A stretch of DNA of 64,000 nucleotides from the NCBI RefSeq assembly GCF_000428945.1, contig NZ_AUAX01000006.1, positions 124,001 to 188,000 of the forward strand, in the 5' to 3' direction. Source of the stretch: Hamadaea tsunoensis DSM 44101. GTDB lineage: Bacteria > Actinomycetota > Actinomycetes > Mycobacteriales > Micromonosporaceae. Positions 16,891-25,922 of this stretch are shown one piece after another; position 1 is the first letter of the stretch, and every line of letters begins with the position of its first letter. The notes under the pieces are model-generated. The model saw only the letters and a list, made by a program, of their open reading frames with translations, searched no databases and was not told the origin of the DNA. The translations under genes and the position numbers were made by a program.

Positions 16891-17823
16891 ATGAACCGTC
16901 AGGAGCTCGCCGCCTTCCTGCGCGCTCGCCGGGCCAGGCTCCGGCCCGCTGAGGCCGGCCTTCCGGAGGGGCTTCGCCGGCGTACACCGGGGCTGCGTCG
17001 CCAGGAAGTGGCGCAGTTGGCGGGTATGTCCGTCGAGTACTACATCCGGTTGGAGCAGGCGCGGGGGCCGCGGCCGTCGCGGCAGATCCTCAACGCGCTG
17101 GGCCGGGCGTTGATGCTGACGATGGATGAGCGGGAGCATCTGTTTCATCTGGCGGGTGAGACGGTCTCGCCCGCGAGCCGGCTCGATCGGGATGTGCCCA
17201 CCGGCATCAGGCATGTGCTCGCGACCCTGACCGAGACGCCGGCGTACGTGATCGACGCGAAGTATGACATCTTGGCGTGGAACGACCTGGCGGTGTTTTT
17301 CATCGGCGACCTGAGCGTGGCCGGGACGGAACGCAACATGCTGCGGTGGCTGTTCGGCTCACCGTTCCTGGACGAGTACCTGCGCGACGAGTCCCACAGC
17401 GAGTTCGTACGCTCCGGCGTCGCCGATCTGCGCGCGTCGGCGGGCCGGTATCCCGATGATCCGAGTATCGCGGAGCTGGTGGCCGATCTGCACCGGATGA
17501 GCCCTGAGTTCACGAGCATGTGGGCGGATCACGATGTGGCGGTGCGGCGTACGATCCGCAAGGAGTTCAAGCATCCGGAGGTCGGGCCGCTCGATTTCGA
17601 GTGCCAGGTCCTGCTCATCCCCGACCGGGATCAGCGGCTCGTCATCTACGCCACCGAGCCGGGCAGCCCTTCGTACGCCGCGATGCAGGTGTTGCGTCAG
17701 TCCATCCCGGACCGCCCCGCCGCCGTCTGCACTCCGTCGGACGGAGACGCCGCCGGACCGCAACCCCGGCAGACCGAGAACACGCAGAGGCAGACCCAGA
17801 ACAGGCAGACCCAGAACAGGTAG
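16891..17823 (+). CDS. helix-turn-helix regulator, XRE family with MmyB-like ligand domain
   Basis: The 310-residue protein has an N-terminal XRE helix-turn-helix (RRQEVAQLAGMSVEYYIRLE, about 35-54) preceded by the RRRTPGLRR motif, and a C-terminal MmyB-like PAS-type sensor domain (from about 105; VIDAKYDILAWNDLA, NMLRWLF). Such proteins are widespread actinobacterial regulators, usually of an adjacent reductase. AGGGGGACGA precedes the ATG. The last residues repeat QTQNR, encoded by a short direct DNA repeat. Confidence 0.9.
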   Translation: MNRQELAAFLRARRARLRPAEAGLPEGLRRRTPGLRRQEVAQLAGMSVEYYIRLEQARGPRPSRQILNALGRALMLTMDEREHLFHLAGETVSPASRLDRDVPTGIRHVLATLTETPAYVIDAKYDILAWNDLAVFFIGDLSVAGTERNMLRWLFGSPFLDEYLRDESHSEFVRSGVADLRASAGRYPDDPSIAELVADLHRMSPEFTSMWADHDVAVRRTIRKEFKHPEVGPLDFECQVLLIPDRDQRLVIYATEPGSPSYAAMQVLRQSIPDRPAAVCTPSDGDAAGPQPRQTENTQRQTQNRQTQNR

Positions 17824-17887
17824 CGAAGAAGTCCGGTGATCTTGGCCATACAGGGCCTGACGCGACCCCACTCCCCCTGGCAACCTC

Positions 17888-19177
17888 GTGTTCATGGTCG
17901 CGCGAGCCCGAACCACCGTCGGCGCTCTCGCCGTCACCTCTCTGGTCGGCTACGGCTGCCTGTTCTACGCGTACGCGGTGCTGCTCGGGCCGATCGCGCG
18001 GGATCTCGGGATCTCCACGACCCAGGCTTCGTTCTCCATCACCTTGTGCACGCTCGGCTCCGCTGTCTGTGCGGTCCTGGTGGGACGCTGGATCGACATT
18101 CGGGGTGGCCGGCCGCTCATGGCGGTCGGATCGGTGGCCGCGGCTTCGCTGCTCTACGTAGCGTCGCGCGTACAGAATGTGGTCGAGTTGTACGCGGTCT
18201 GGGCCGGGATCGGTGTGACCTGGGCGCTCGTCCTGTACGAGCCGGCGTTCGCGGTGATCGTGCCGCGGCTGCCGCCCGAACGCCGTGGCCTCGCCCTCCT
18301 CGTCGTGACCGCCGTCGGCGGCTTCGCGAGCACCGTCTTCCTGCCGCTCACCGGTGCGCTCGTCAGTGATCTCGGCTGGCGTACGGCGCTGGTCTGGCTG
18401 GCGGTCATCCTGGGCGTCACCACGGTGCCCTTGCACCTCCTCGCGATCCCCCGAGGGCCCGCCGGTACCCGCACCGTCCACAAGGAATCCCCGGAAGACG
18501 AGAACAGGAAAGCGGCACCCGGGAAAGGCCACATCAGCCAGACGCTTCGGCGACCGCGCTTCTGGCTCTACGCCGTCGCGTTTACCGCACACAGTTCCGT
18601 GATCACCGCGCTGGGCGTACAGCTGGTCAGCATTCTGCGCGAACTCGGGCACTCCACCGCCGTCGCCGCGACCATCGCCGGCCTCATCGGCGTACTCTCG
18701 GTCACCGGCCGTCTCGCGATCACCGCGCTCGCCCGGTGGACCAGCCCCGTGCGTACCGTGTGCGCGCTGTTCGGCGTCCAGGCCGTGGCGCTCGGCCTGC
18801 TTCCCTACCTCGGGAGTACGCGTACCGGAGCCGTCTGTTGCGTCGTCACGGTCGGGCTCGGTTTCGGCCTCGCCACGATCACCCGGCCGGCGCTGGTCGC
18901 CGAGCACTTCGGGACCGCCCGGTTCGGCACGGTGGCGGGCATGCTGAACACCTCGATCGCGATCGGCACGACCACGGTCCCGCTGGGTGTGGCGGCGTTG
19001 CACGGCTTGACCGGCGGCTATCGCGTACCGGTGGAGGTGTGCGCGGCGCTGTTCGCCGTGGCGGGAGCCCTGCTCGCGGTCAGTACGCGGTCAGCGCGCG
19101 ATCGCGCGCTGGACGAGCGTGGCGAGGACCTGGCCGAAGTCGAGGCCGGCGGCCTGGACGGCCATCGGCAGCAGTGA
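17888..19177 (+). CDS. MFS transporter
   Basis: The 429-residue protein has about 12 membrane segments with a cytoplasmic loop near 195-220 and an MFS signature between segments 2 and 3 (GRWIDIRGGRPLM, about 66-78). Substrate unknown; drug or metabolite efflux is plausible from its place beside an oxidoreductase and regulator. GTG 17888 and ATG 17894 are alternative starts; neither has a strong ribosome-binding site. The last 29 codons run antisense through the 3' end of ddl (overlap 19091-19177) and encode a hydrophilic tail, suggesting the original stop was lost or the genes were brought together by rearrangement. Confidence 0.85.
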   Translation: MFMVARARTTVGALAVTSLVGYGCLFYAYAVLLGPIARDLGISTTQASFSITLCTLGSAVCAVLVGRWIDIRGGRPLMAVGSVAAASLLYVASRVQNVVELYAVWAGIGVTWALVLYEPAFAVIVPRLPPERRGLALLVVTAVGGFASTVFLPLTGALVSDLGWRTALVWLAVILGVTTVPLHLLAIPRGPAGTRTVHKESPEDENRKAAPGKGHISQTLRRPRFWLYAVAFTAHSSVITALGVQLVSILRELGHSTAVAATIAGLIGVLSVTGRLAITALARWTSPVRTVCALFGVQAVALGLLPYLGSTRTGAVCCVVTVGLGFGLATITRPALVAEHFGTARFGTVAGMLNTSIAIGTTTVPLGVAALHGLTGGYRVPVEVCAALFAVAGALLAVSTRSARDRALDERGEDLAEVEAGGLDGHRQQ

Positions 19178-20029
19178 CGTCTCGGTCATGCCGGGCGCGA
19201 CGTTGACCTCGAGCACGGTGATCTCACCGTCGGCACCGACGATCAGGTCCACCCGGGACAGATCGCGCAGGCCGAGTGCCTTGTGCGCCGCCAGGGCCAC
19301 CTCGGCGACCTCGGCGGCGACACCGCGATCGAGGCGGGCGGGGGCGTGCCAGGTCGTCACCCCGGCCGTGTAGCGGGCGGCGTAGTCGTAGACGCCGCTG
19401 TTCGGCACGATCTCGACGGCCGGCAGCGCGGTCGGGCCGTCGCCGACGTCGAGGACAGAGACGGCGACGTCCACGCCCGCGGCGTACCGCTCGACGAGGG
19501 CCGTCTGGTCGTACGCGAAGCAGCCGACCATCGCGGCCGGGAGCGAGTCCGGCGTACGCACGACCGAGGCGCCGAGGCCCGAGCCGCCCTGGGCCGGCTT
19601 GACCATCAGCGGCAGGCCGAGACGCTCGACGATCCGGTCGAGCACGGCCTGCGCGCCGAGCTCGGAGAAGCGTTCGTGCGGCAGTGCCACCCACTCCGGC
19701 GTCGGAATGCCGGCCTCCGCGAGCACGGCCTTGGCCGACGGCTTGTCCCAGGCGAGCCGGGCCGTGGGCGCGTCGCAGCCGACGTACGGCACGCCGCACA
19801 GGTCCAGTACGCCGCGCAGCGAGCCGTCCTCGCCGATGCCGCCGTGCAGGGCGATGACGACCGCGTCCGGCGGATCTTCGCGGAGCACCGGCAGCAGGTG
19901 CAGGTCGGCGTCGCGCATTTCGGCGTCGACGCCCACGGCCTTGAGCGCGTCGATGACCCGCTGGCCGGAGCGCAGCGACACGTCGCGTTCGTAGGAGAGG
20001 CCGCCGGCGAGGACGAGAACTCGGCTCAT
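19091..20029 (-). CDS. ddl: D-alanine--D-alanine ligase family protein
   Basis: Ddl joins two D-alanines with ATP for peptidoglycan precursors. The 312-residue ATP-grasp protein shows ALHGGIGEDGSLRGVLDLCGVPYVG (positions about 60-84), the ATP-binding MVKPAQGGSGLGASVV and the C-terminal Mg-binding EVNVAPGMTETSL. It begins 7 nt after the stop of the aminotransferase gene on the same strand, so they form an operon. It is somewhat shorter than housekeeping Ddl enzymes, so a second, housekeeping ddl elsewhere in the genome is possible; a role on a related dipeptide cannot be excluded. Confidence 0.85.
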   Translation of the reverse strand: MSRVLVLAGGLSYERDVSLRSGQRVIDALKAVGVDAEMRDADLHLLPVLREDPPDAVVIALHGGIGEDGSLRGVLDLCGVPYVGCDAPTARLAWDKPSAKAVLAEAGIPTPEWVALPHERFSELGAQAVLDRIVERLGLPLMVKPAQGGSGLGASVVRTPDSLPAAMVGCFAYDQTALVERYAAGVDVAVSVLDVGDGPTALPAVEIVPNSGVYDYAARYTAGVTTWHAPARLDRGVAAEVAEVALAAHKALGLRDLSRVDLIVGADGEITVLEVNVAPGMTETSLLPMAVQAAGLDFGQVLATLVQRAIAR

Positions 20030-20036
20030 ATGACGA

Positions 20037-21347
20037 TCATGCCAGCCCGGGGTTGTCCGCTCCCGGCCAGACCGACCCGGCCGAGTTGCCGACGCCGGAA
20101 CCGAAGACGGCCCGCATCGCCATCTCCTGCTCGATCACGCCCGCGAGACGGCGTACGCCCTCACGGATGCGGTCCGGCGGCGGGAAGGAGAAGTTGAGGC
20201 GCAGGTGGCGCTGGCCGGTGCCGTCGGCGTAGAACCCCGTCCCCGGCACGTACGCGACGCGGGCGGCGATCGAACGGGGCACCATGGCCTTCGCGTCGAG
20301 GCCCTCGGGCAGGGTCGCCCAGACGAACAGGCCGCCGTCCGGACGCGTCCACGTCATGCCGGGCGGCATCAGGTCGGCCAGCGAGTCGAGCAGGGTGTCC
20401 CGGCGCTCGGAGTAGAGCTGCGAGAACGTCTTGATCTGCTCGCGCCAGGGCATCGTCGACAGGTACGTGCTCACCGCGTACTGCGAGAAATGGGGTGGGC
20501 AGAGGATCTGCGCCTCGGTGGCGATGACGAGCTTGTCGCGGACGGCGTGGGGCGCCAGGATCCAGCCGACCCGCAGGCCGGCGGCGATGGTCTTGGAGAA
20601 GGTCGACAGATAGAAGACGCCCTCGCGGCGGCGCGCGCGCAGCGGCTTGGGGGCCTGGCCGCCGAAGCTCAGCCGGCCGTAGGGGTCGTCCTCGATGACC
20701 AGCAGGCCCTCGCGCTCGCAGATGTCGAGCACGCGCTCGCGGCGCTCCTCGGAGAGGGTCACGCCGGCGGGGTTCTGGTACGTCGGGATCGTGTAGAGGA
20801 ACTTGGCGCTGCGGCCCTGCGTGGCGAGGTGCGCGATGGCGGCCTCGAGCGACTCGGGGATCAGCCCGTCGGCGTCCATCGCGACGTGGACGACCTCGGC
20901 CTGCGCGGCCTGGAAGGCGCCGAGCGCGCCGACGTAGGTGGGGCCCTCGGCGAGGACGATGTCGCCCGGGTCCAGGAACAGCCGGGACACGAGGTCCAGC
21001 GCCTGCTGGCCGCCGATCGTGACCACGACGTCGTCCGGGGACGCGCCCATCGCGGCATCGATGCCGACGTCGGCCATCAGCTCGCAGATCTGCTCGCGCA
21101 GCTCCGGCAGGCCCTGGCCGATGCCGTACTGCAGCGCCTGCGCGCCGTTCTTGCTCATCAGGTCCTTGAGCATCTCGCCGACGGCGTCGAGGGGCAGGGC
21201 GGCCGTGTAGGGAGCGCCGCCGGCGAGGGAGACCACCTCTGGCCGGTTGGCCACGGCGAAGAGAGCTCGGATCTCGCTCGCCGTCATCCCGCCGATCCGC
21301 TGCGCGTATCGGCCGGTGTAGTCGTCCAGCGTGGTGCCGCCGCTCAT
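20037..21347 (-). CDS. PLP-dependent aminotransferase, class I/II
   Basis: The 436-residue protein is a fold-type I aminotransferase of the 2-aminoadipate/MocR-core type: TIGGQQALDLVSRLFLDPGD, PTYQNPAGVTL, the aspartate in VIEDDPYGRL and the PLP lysine in STFSKTIAAGLRVGW. It lacks an N-terminal GntR domain, so it is an enzyme. The start ATG at 21347 has AGGCGG nearby; upstream open frame has no similarity. It is co-transcribed with ddl, suggesting amino-acid supply for the cell wall, but the substrate is unknown. Confidence 0.9.
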   Translation of the reverse strand: MSGGTTLDDYTGRYAQRIGGMTASEIRALFAVANRPEVVSLAGGAPYTAALPLDAVGEMLKDLMSKNGAQALQYGIGQGLPELREQICELMADVGIDAAMGASPDDVVVTIGGQQALDLVSRLFLDPGDIVLAEGPTYVGALGAFQAAQAEVVHVAMDADGLIPESLEAAIAHLATQGRSAKFLYTIPTYQNPAGVTLSEERRERVLDICEREGLLVIEDDPYGRLSFGGQAPKPLRARRREGVFYLSTFSKTIAAGLRVGWILAPHAVRDKLVIATEAQILCPPHFSQYAVSTYLSTMPWREQIKTFSQLYSERRDTLLDSLADLMPPGMTWTRPDGGLFVWATLPEGLDAKAMVPRSIAARVAYVPGTGFYADGTGQRHLRLNFSFPPPDRIREGVRRLAGVIEQEMAMRAVFGSGVGNSAGSVWPGADNPGLA

Positions 21348-21555
21348 GACCCGCCTCGCTTCCCTGACCTCGGTGTTCGCCCGCCCGATGAGGGGCCGGA
21401 GAATCAGTGTGCCCCGCCGTGCGCCGGGCGCACGGGAAATTCCACGGTACCCGGCGGCGGGTTTGCCTTCCTTACTCTCCCAGATGACGGTCACTGCGCG
21501 TAAGGTCGAGTGGTTAGCGAAACGAGGGCCCTTACTTCGCAGATCGGTCACACGC

Positions 21556-22227
21556 ATGTCGCGACGCGTCGTCAATCTGACCCTGGACACCCTGGAAGAC
21601 CTGCCGCGCTCCTGCCGCGGCTGCGTCTACTGGGAGCTGGACCCCGTCGCGGCCGAGAAGGCCTGCGCGAACGGCGACGCCGGCTTCGAGAAGGAGGCGT
21701 GGGTCTCGCAGGCGCTGCTCGAATGGGGCTCCTGCGGCAAGATCGCGTACGTCGACGGCATGCCGGCCGGGTTCGTGATGTACGCGCCGCCCACCTACGT
21801 CCCCCGCAGCAACGCCTTCCCCACCTCGCCGGTCTCCGGCGACGCTGTCGTGATCATGGCCGCCAACGTCGTGCCGCCCTTCGCCGGCGGTGGGCTCGGC
21901 CGGATGCTCATCCAAGGCATGGCGCGGGACCTCACCAAGCGCGGGATCAAGGCGATCGAGGCCTTCGGCGACGCCAAGTTCGGCGAGCTCGACGAGACGC
22001 TCGGCCCGGTGGGCTGCGTCACCCCCGCCGATTTCTTCCTCGCCGTCGGGTTCAAGACCGTCCGGCCGCACCACCGGTTCCCCCGGTTGCGGCTCGACCT
22101 GCGTACCGCCCTCTCCTGGAAGAGCGACGTCGAGTACGCGTTGGAGAAGCTCCTCGGTTCGATGAGCCCCGAAGGCCTCCTCCGGCCGGTACGCCCGGCG
22201 ACCCGGTCCCTCAGCTCGGGGAACTGA
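21556..22227 (+). CDS. GNAT-family N-acetyltransferase
   Basis: The 223-residue protein begins MSRRVVNLTLDTLEDLP, has a CRGCVYWE segment, the acetyl-CoA-binding region VVPPFAGGGLGRMLIQGMARDL (about 98-119) and a C-terminal domain. It corresponds to the conserved hypothetical that separates parB from cwlM in mycobacteria and Streptomyces (from memory of synteny). Substrate unknown. No ribosome-binding site is obvious before ATG 21556. It converges on cwlM, overlapping it by 17 nt. Confidence 0.85.
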   Translation: MSRRVVNLTLDTLEDLPRSCRGCVYWELDPVAAEKACANGDAGFEKEAWVSQALLEWGSCGKIAYVDGMPAGFVMYAPPTYVPRSNAFPTSPVSGDAVVIMAANVVPPFAGGGLGRMLIQGMARDLTKRGIKAIEAFGDAKFGELDETLGPVGCVTPADFFLAVGFKTVRPHHRFPRLRLDLRTALSWKSDVEYALEKLLGSMSPEGLLRPVRPATRSLSSGN

Positions 22228-23389
22228 ACTCGGCCCCGGCGAGGGCCGCCCGCAGCTCGCGTACGTCGATGGAACCGGTGAGCACGTCGGCCTCCAGCGG
22301 GTAGTACATCCGCTGGACGGCCGCCACGATCGCCTCCACGACGAGATCACGGAACCGCGGGTCGGTCAGCCGGGCACGGTCGGTCGGCGAGGTCAGGTAG
22401 CCGATGTCGACGCGTACCGCGGGCATGCGGGTGAGGCGCAGGATGTCCCAGCTCTTGGCGTGCACCTGGCAGTTGCGCAGCCCGGTACGCGCGACGATCT
22501 CCCGCAGCACCAGGCCGGCGAGGCGCTCCCCCATCGTCGAGGTGACGCCGTTGTCGGTGCCGTAGTGGAACGCCGCGACGCCGTCCGCCTCGGGATTCGG
22601 GTGCCCGTCGATGTGCAGGGAGATCAGCAGATCCGCGCCGAGGTCGTTGGCGAGCTGCGCGCGTTCCAGCGTGGACGGGGCCTGAGCCGGATGCGGCCCG
22701 CGGGTCAGGTGTACGCGCATCCCCGCCGCCGCCAGACGACCCTCCAACCGGCTCGCCATGTCGTACGCGAGATCCGCCTCGGACCAGCGCAGCGGGCCGT
22801 CGGGTACGTAGACGCCGGGATCGTCGGGGCCGCCGTGACCGGGGTCGATGACGATCTGCCGCCCGACCAGCACCGGTCCGTACGCGCGGAACACCTGCTC
22901 CTCGCGTAGCCGCTGCGGGGAGCCGCCGACGACCTTCCGGCCGAGCCGGCGCAGCGCGTTGAGGGTGTGGGGTCCGCAGGCGCCGTCCGGGGTCAGGCCG
23001 ACCTCGCGCTGGAACTGGCCGACCGCCTTGGCCGTACGCGCGCCGTACACGCCGTCGGCCCGGCCGACGTCGTAGCCCATTTCGAGCAGGCGCTCCTGGA
23101 GCTGGCGTACGTCGTCGCCGATCAGGGCGTCCGGGATCTGCTGGTAGAGCGTGCGGGCGCCGAGGTGCCACTGGGCGGCCAGCAGGGCGCGCCAGGTCTC
23201 GTCGCCGACCTCGCCGTCGACGGACAGGCCGCGGCTCTGCTGGAACGTGCGCACCGCCCGTTCGAGCGCATGGTCGAAGACCCCGTCCTCGGCCGGCTCG
23301 GGGGACGGCGGCACGAGCTGCATGCCCGTCAGGATCGCGCGGATCTCGAGGACCGCGGCACCCCGATCACCTCGACAGATCGGACGCAC
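22211..23389 (-). CDS. cwlM: CwlM-like peptidoglycan regulator (amidase_3 fold)
   Basis: The 392-residue protein carries two peptidoglycan-binding-1 repeats (about 8-70 and 90-155) and an Amidase_3 domain (about 178-350). Zinc-ligand positions are present (VIDPGHGG, SEADLAYD, LLISLHIDGH), but the catalytic Glu of the usual VELGFLSN motif is Asp here (VDIGYLTSP). It has no signal peptide, so it should be cytoplasmic. In mycobacteria CwlM is such a protein and, when phosphorylated by PknB, activates MurA; gene order cwlM-trxA-trxB-anti-sigma-sigM matches. A conserved-looking LTGS near the C-terminus may be the phosphorylation segment (inference). Confidence 0.88.
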   Translation of the reverse strand: MRPICRGDRGAAVLEIRAILTGMQLVPPSPEPAEDGVFDHALERAVRTFQQSRGLSVDGEVGDETWRALLAAQWHLGARTLYQQIPDALIGDDVRQLQERLLEMGYDVGRADGVYGARTAKAVGQFQREVGLTPDGACGPHTLNALRRLGRKVVGGSPQRLREEQVFRAYGPVLVGRQIVIDPGHGGPDDPGVYVPDGPLRWSEADLAYDMASRLEGRLAAAGMRVHLTRGPHPAQAPSTLERAQLANDLGADLLISLHIDGHPNPEADGVAAFHYGTDNGVTSTMGERLAGLVLREIVARTGLRNCQVHAKSWDILRLTRMPAVRVDIGYLTSPTDRARLTDPRFRDLVVEAIVAAVQRMYYPLEADVLTGSIDVRELRAALAGAEFSSPS

Positions 23390-23528
23390 AGATCACCTCC
23401 ACCGTCGGCAAGCTTCCCCAGTACCCACACACACCCGGCCCGGCACACGAAAGCCGCCGGCCTTCGTCGCTCAAGCCCTCGGGAGCGTACCGCCCTCAGG
23501 CTTTCACAGGCCTCGGCCGCGCATGTGT

Positions 23529-23560
23529 CGGCCCCACCGGCTTGTGCGCCGATGGGGCCG
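23529..23560 (-). terminator. hairpin downstream of trxA
   Basis: A 13-bp stem with one G-U pair closes a 6-nt loop, 23 nt beyond the trxA stop. There is no T-run. It separates the thioredoxin genes from cwlM. Confidence 0.6.
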
Positions 23561-23582
23561 GATGTTCTCGCGTAGGCGGTGG

Positions 23583-23906
23583 CTACAGCGCCTGCTCGAT
23601 GAGCCGGACGAGTTCGCCCTTGGGCTTCGCGCCGGCGACCGACTGCACCGGCTGCCCGCCCTTGAAGATCGTGAGGGTCGGAACCGACATCACCCGGTAC
23701 GCGCGCGTCGTCTCCGGGTTCTCATCGATGTTGACCTTGACGATGGTGACCTGGTCGGCCATCTCGCCGGCGATCTCCTCGAGTACCGGGGAGACCTTGC
23801 GGCACGGGCCGCACCACTCGGCCCAGAAGTCCACCAGGACGGGCTTGTCGGACTGCAGCACGTCGCTGACGAAGGTGGCGTCGGTGACGATCTTGGCAGA
23901 ACCCAT
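23583..23906 (-). CDS. trxA: thioredoxin
   Basis: This 107-residue thioredoxin has the redox-active site WAEWCGPCRKVSP (Cys about 32 and 35) and the cis-Pro motif VMSVPTLTIF. It reduces protein disulfides in the cytoplasm and is reduced by TrxB, whose gene lies 74 nt upstream on the same strand. A good ribosome-binding site (GGGAGA) precedes the ATG. Confidence 0.97.
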   Translation of the reverse strand: MGSAKIVTDATFVSDVLQSDKPVLVDFWAEWCGPCRKVSPVLEEIAGEMADQVTIVKVNIDENPETTRAYRVMSVPTLTIFKGGQPVQSVAGAKPKGELVRLIEQAL

Positions 23907-23980
23907 GTTCTCTCCCTTGTGTGCGGGGCCTTGTGCGCCGGGGGTTCGGTGAATCGGTACGGGGAAGTCGGTACGGCGGC

Positions 23981-24913
23981 TCAGCCGTGGTGGTGGGCCA
24001 GCCAGCGCTCGGCGTCCAGGGCCGCGGCGCAGCCCGAGCCGGCGGCCGTGATGGCCTGGCGGTAGGTGTGGTCGACGAGGTCGCCGGCGGCGAAGACACC
24101 CGGGACGTTCGTCCGCGACGACCGGCCCTCGGTGAGCACGTAGCCGTCCTCGTCCAGCTCGACCTGGCCCTTGAACAGCTCGCTGCGCGGGTCGTGGCCG
24201 ATCGCGATGAACACGCCGGTGACGTCGAGCGTACGGTTCTCGCCGGTCTGGGTGTCGCGTACCTTGAGTCCGTTGACCTTGCCGTCTGCCCCGGTCACCT
24301 CGTCGACGACCGTGTTCCAGGCGACCTTGATCTTCGGGTTGGCGAGTGCCCGGTCAGCCATGATCTTGCTGGCCCGGAACTCCTCCCGGCGGTGCACGAT
24401 CGTGACGGTCTCGGCGAACTTGGTCAGGAAGTTCGCCTCCTCCATCGCGGAGTCGCCGCCGCCGATCACGGCGATGTCGTGGCCGCGGAAGAAGAAGCCG
24501 TCACACGTCGCGCAGGACGAGACGCCATGACCGAGCAGCTCCTGCTCACCCGGTACGCCGAGCGGGCGCCACGCCGAGCCGGTGGAAAGGATCACGGCCT
24601 TGGCCTGGTACGCCTTCTCCCCCACCCAGACGGTCTTGACGTCGCCGGCCAGCTCGACCCGGGTCGCGTTGTCCGTGACGAACTCGGCCCCGAACCGCTC
24701 GGCCTGCCGGCGCATCTGGTCCATCAGCTCGGGACCCATGACGGCGTCCGGGAAGCCCGGGAAGTTCTCGACCTCGGTCGTGGTCATGAGCGCGCCACCG
24801 GACTCGAAGCCCTCGATGACGAGAGGCTGGAGGTTCGCCCGTGCCGCGTAGGTGGCCGCGGTGTAGCCCGCCGGCCCCGAACCGATGATGATGACGTTGC
24901 GAACGTCGCTCAC
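23981..24913 (-). CDS. trxB: thioredoxin reductase
   Basis: TrxB transfers electrons from NADPH through FAD to thioredoxin. The 310-residue flavoprotein has the FAD motif [12 protein letters not shown] (about 9-20), the redox-active CATC in [11 protein letters not shown] (about 130-140), the NADPH-binding [13 protein letters not shown] and the C-terminal FAD motif [16 protein letters not shown]. The start is GTG. It lies in the sigM cluster; in other actinomycetes trx genes are controlled by disulfide-stress sigma factors, so redox control of the operon is plausible but not visible here. Confidence 0.97.
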   Translation of the reverse strand: MSDVRNVIIIGSGPAGYTAATYAARANLQPLVIEGFESGGALMTTTEVENFPGFPDAVMGPELMDQMRRQAERFGAEFVTDNATRVELAGDVKTVWVGEKAYQAKAVILSTGSAWRPLGVPGEQELLGHGVSSCATCDGFFFRGHDIAVIGGGDSAMEEANFLTKFAETVTIVHRREEFRASKIMADRALANPKIKVAWNTVVDEVTGADGKVNGLKVRDTQTGENRTLDVTGVFIAIGHDPRSELFKGQVELDEDGYVLTEGRSSRTNVPGVFAAGDLVDHTYRQAITAAGSGCAAALDAERWLAHHHG

Positions 24914-25061
24914 TGTTGCTCCTCAGGCGTTCCTCCGGCGTTGGCGCACCGCCGACGGGCGGCACCGCGGCGCCGGAACTACATGGTGAGAACGTCATCG
25001 TACGGACGACTGATTCCCGCCTGGCGCAGGCGTGCGCGAGGTCACCGGAGGATGGGACTTC

Positions 25062-25922
25062 TCAGGACACCTTCTGTGACAACACGAGGTCGGCGCCTGA
25101 CTTGCCGCAGTCCGGCCGGGCCACCGCGACCGTACGCCCGTCGTCGGCCGTCCGGATCACGACGATGAGTGCCGGGTCGCCGAGGTAGCGGGCGAAGTCG
25201 ACGCCCACGACCTGGCCCGGAACCAGCGCCGACACGGCTCTGAGGCAGTCGGCCAGGCTGCTGCCGCCGCCCGCCAGGGGCGTGAGGTTGCTGGGCACCG
25301 AAGCGGTGGGCATCGGGGCGCTGTTCGCCGTCTTCGCGGGTACCGACGACGAGGCGTACATGCGGGTCTCGCCGAAGTCGGTCGCGAGGACGAGGGTGTC
25401 GCGGTTGTAGTCACGACCGGTGGCGACCTGCTCGAACGGTCCGAACATGGGAGCCGCCGCGGTGTCGGCGGCACCGCTGCCGGCCTGGTCCTGGCTCTGG
25501 TGCCGCAGCGCCGGAATGCCCACCGCCAGGGCGAACAGCACGACGAAGGCGGCGAGCACGGGTACCGCCCAGCGCCGGCGGCGACGCTGCGGTCGTCCGC
25601 CCGGGCGGTTGTCGGCGGGCGAACCGCTCTGCCGCGGATAGGTCGGCATTCCCGCCGTGATCTCGTTCACCGGCGGGGTCTCGTCGGCCAGCGCCGACCG
25701 CAGGCCTGCCCAGACGTCGTCCGGCATCGGGCCGGGGTCCTCGTCCAAGCCTGCGAGAGCGCTGCTCACCTCAGAGAGTGCCGCTGACATCTCGACGTGC
25801 GCGGCCGCCCAGACGAGATCATTGGCGACACGGTCGCGTACTTCTGCTTCCTGGGGAGTTCCGGCGAGGGCGCCGCCCACGTAATCGGCGAGCAGATCGA
25901 GATCGGGCTGGCTCAGGTTCAT
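25062..25922 (-). CDS. anti-sigma factor-like transmembrane protein (partner of SigM)
   Basis: The 286-residue protein has a cytoplasmic N-terminal part (1-130) beginning MNLSQPDLDLLADYVGGAL, a basic stretch RPQRRRRRW, one membrane helix (AVPVLAAFVVLFALAVGIPAL, about 133-153) and an extracytoplasmic domain of about 130 residues. It overlaps the upstream sigma-factor gene by 4 nt (ATGA). This layout is that of RsmA-type anti-sigma factors that hold SigM. No zinc-binding HxxxCxxC motif is visible. Confidence 0.8.
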   Translation of the reverse strand: MNLSQPDLDLLADYVGGALAGTPQEAEVRDRVANDLVWAAAHVEMSAALSEVSSALAGLDEDPGPMPDDVWAGLRSALADETPPVNEITAGMPTYPRQSGSPADNRPGGRPQRRRRRWAVPVLAAFVVLFALAVGIPALRHQSQDQAGSGAADTAAAPMFGPFEQVATGRDYNRDTLVLATDFGETRMYASSSVPAKTANSAPMPTASVPSNLTPLAGGGSSLADCLRAVSALVPGQVVGVDFARYLGDPALIVVIRTADDGRTVAVARPDCGKSGADLVLSQKVS

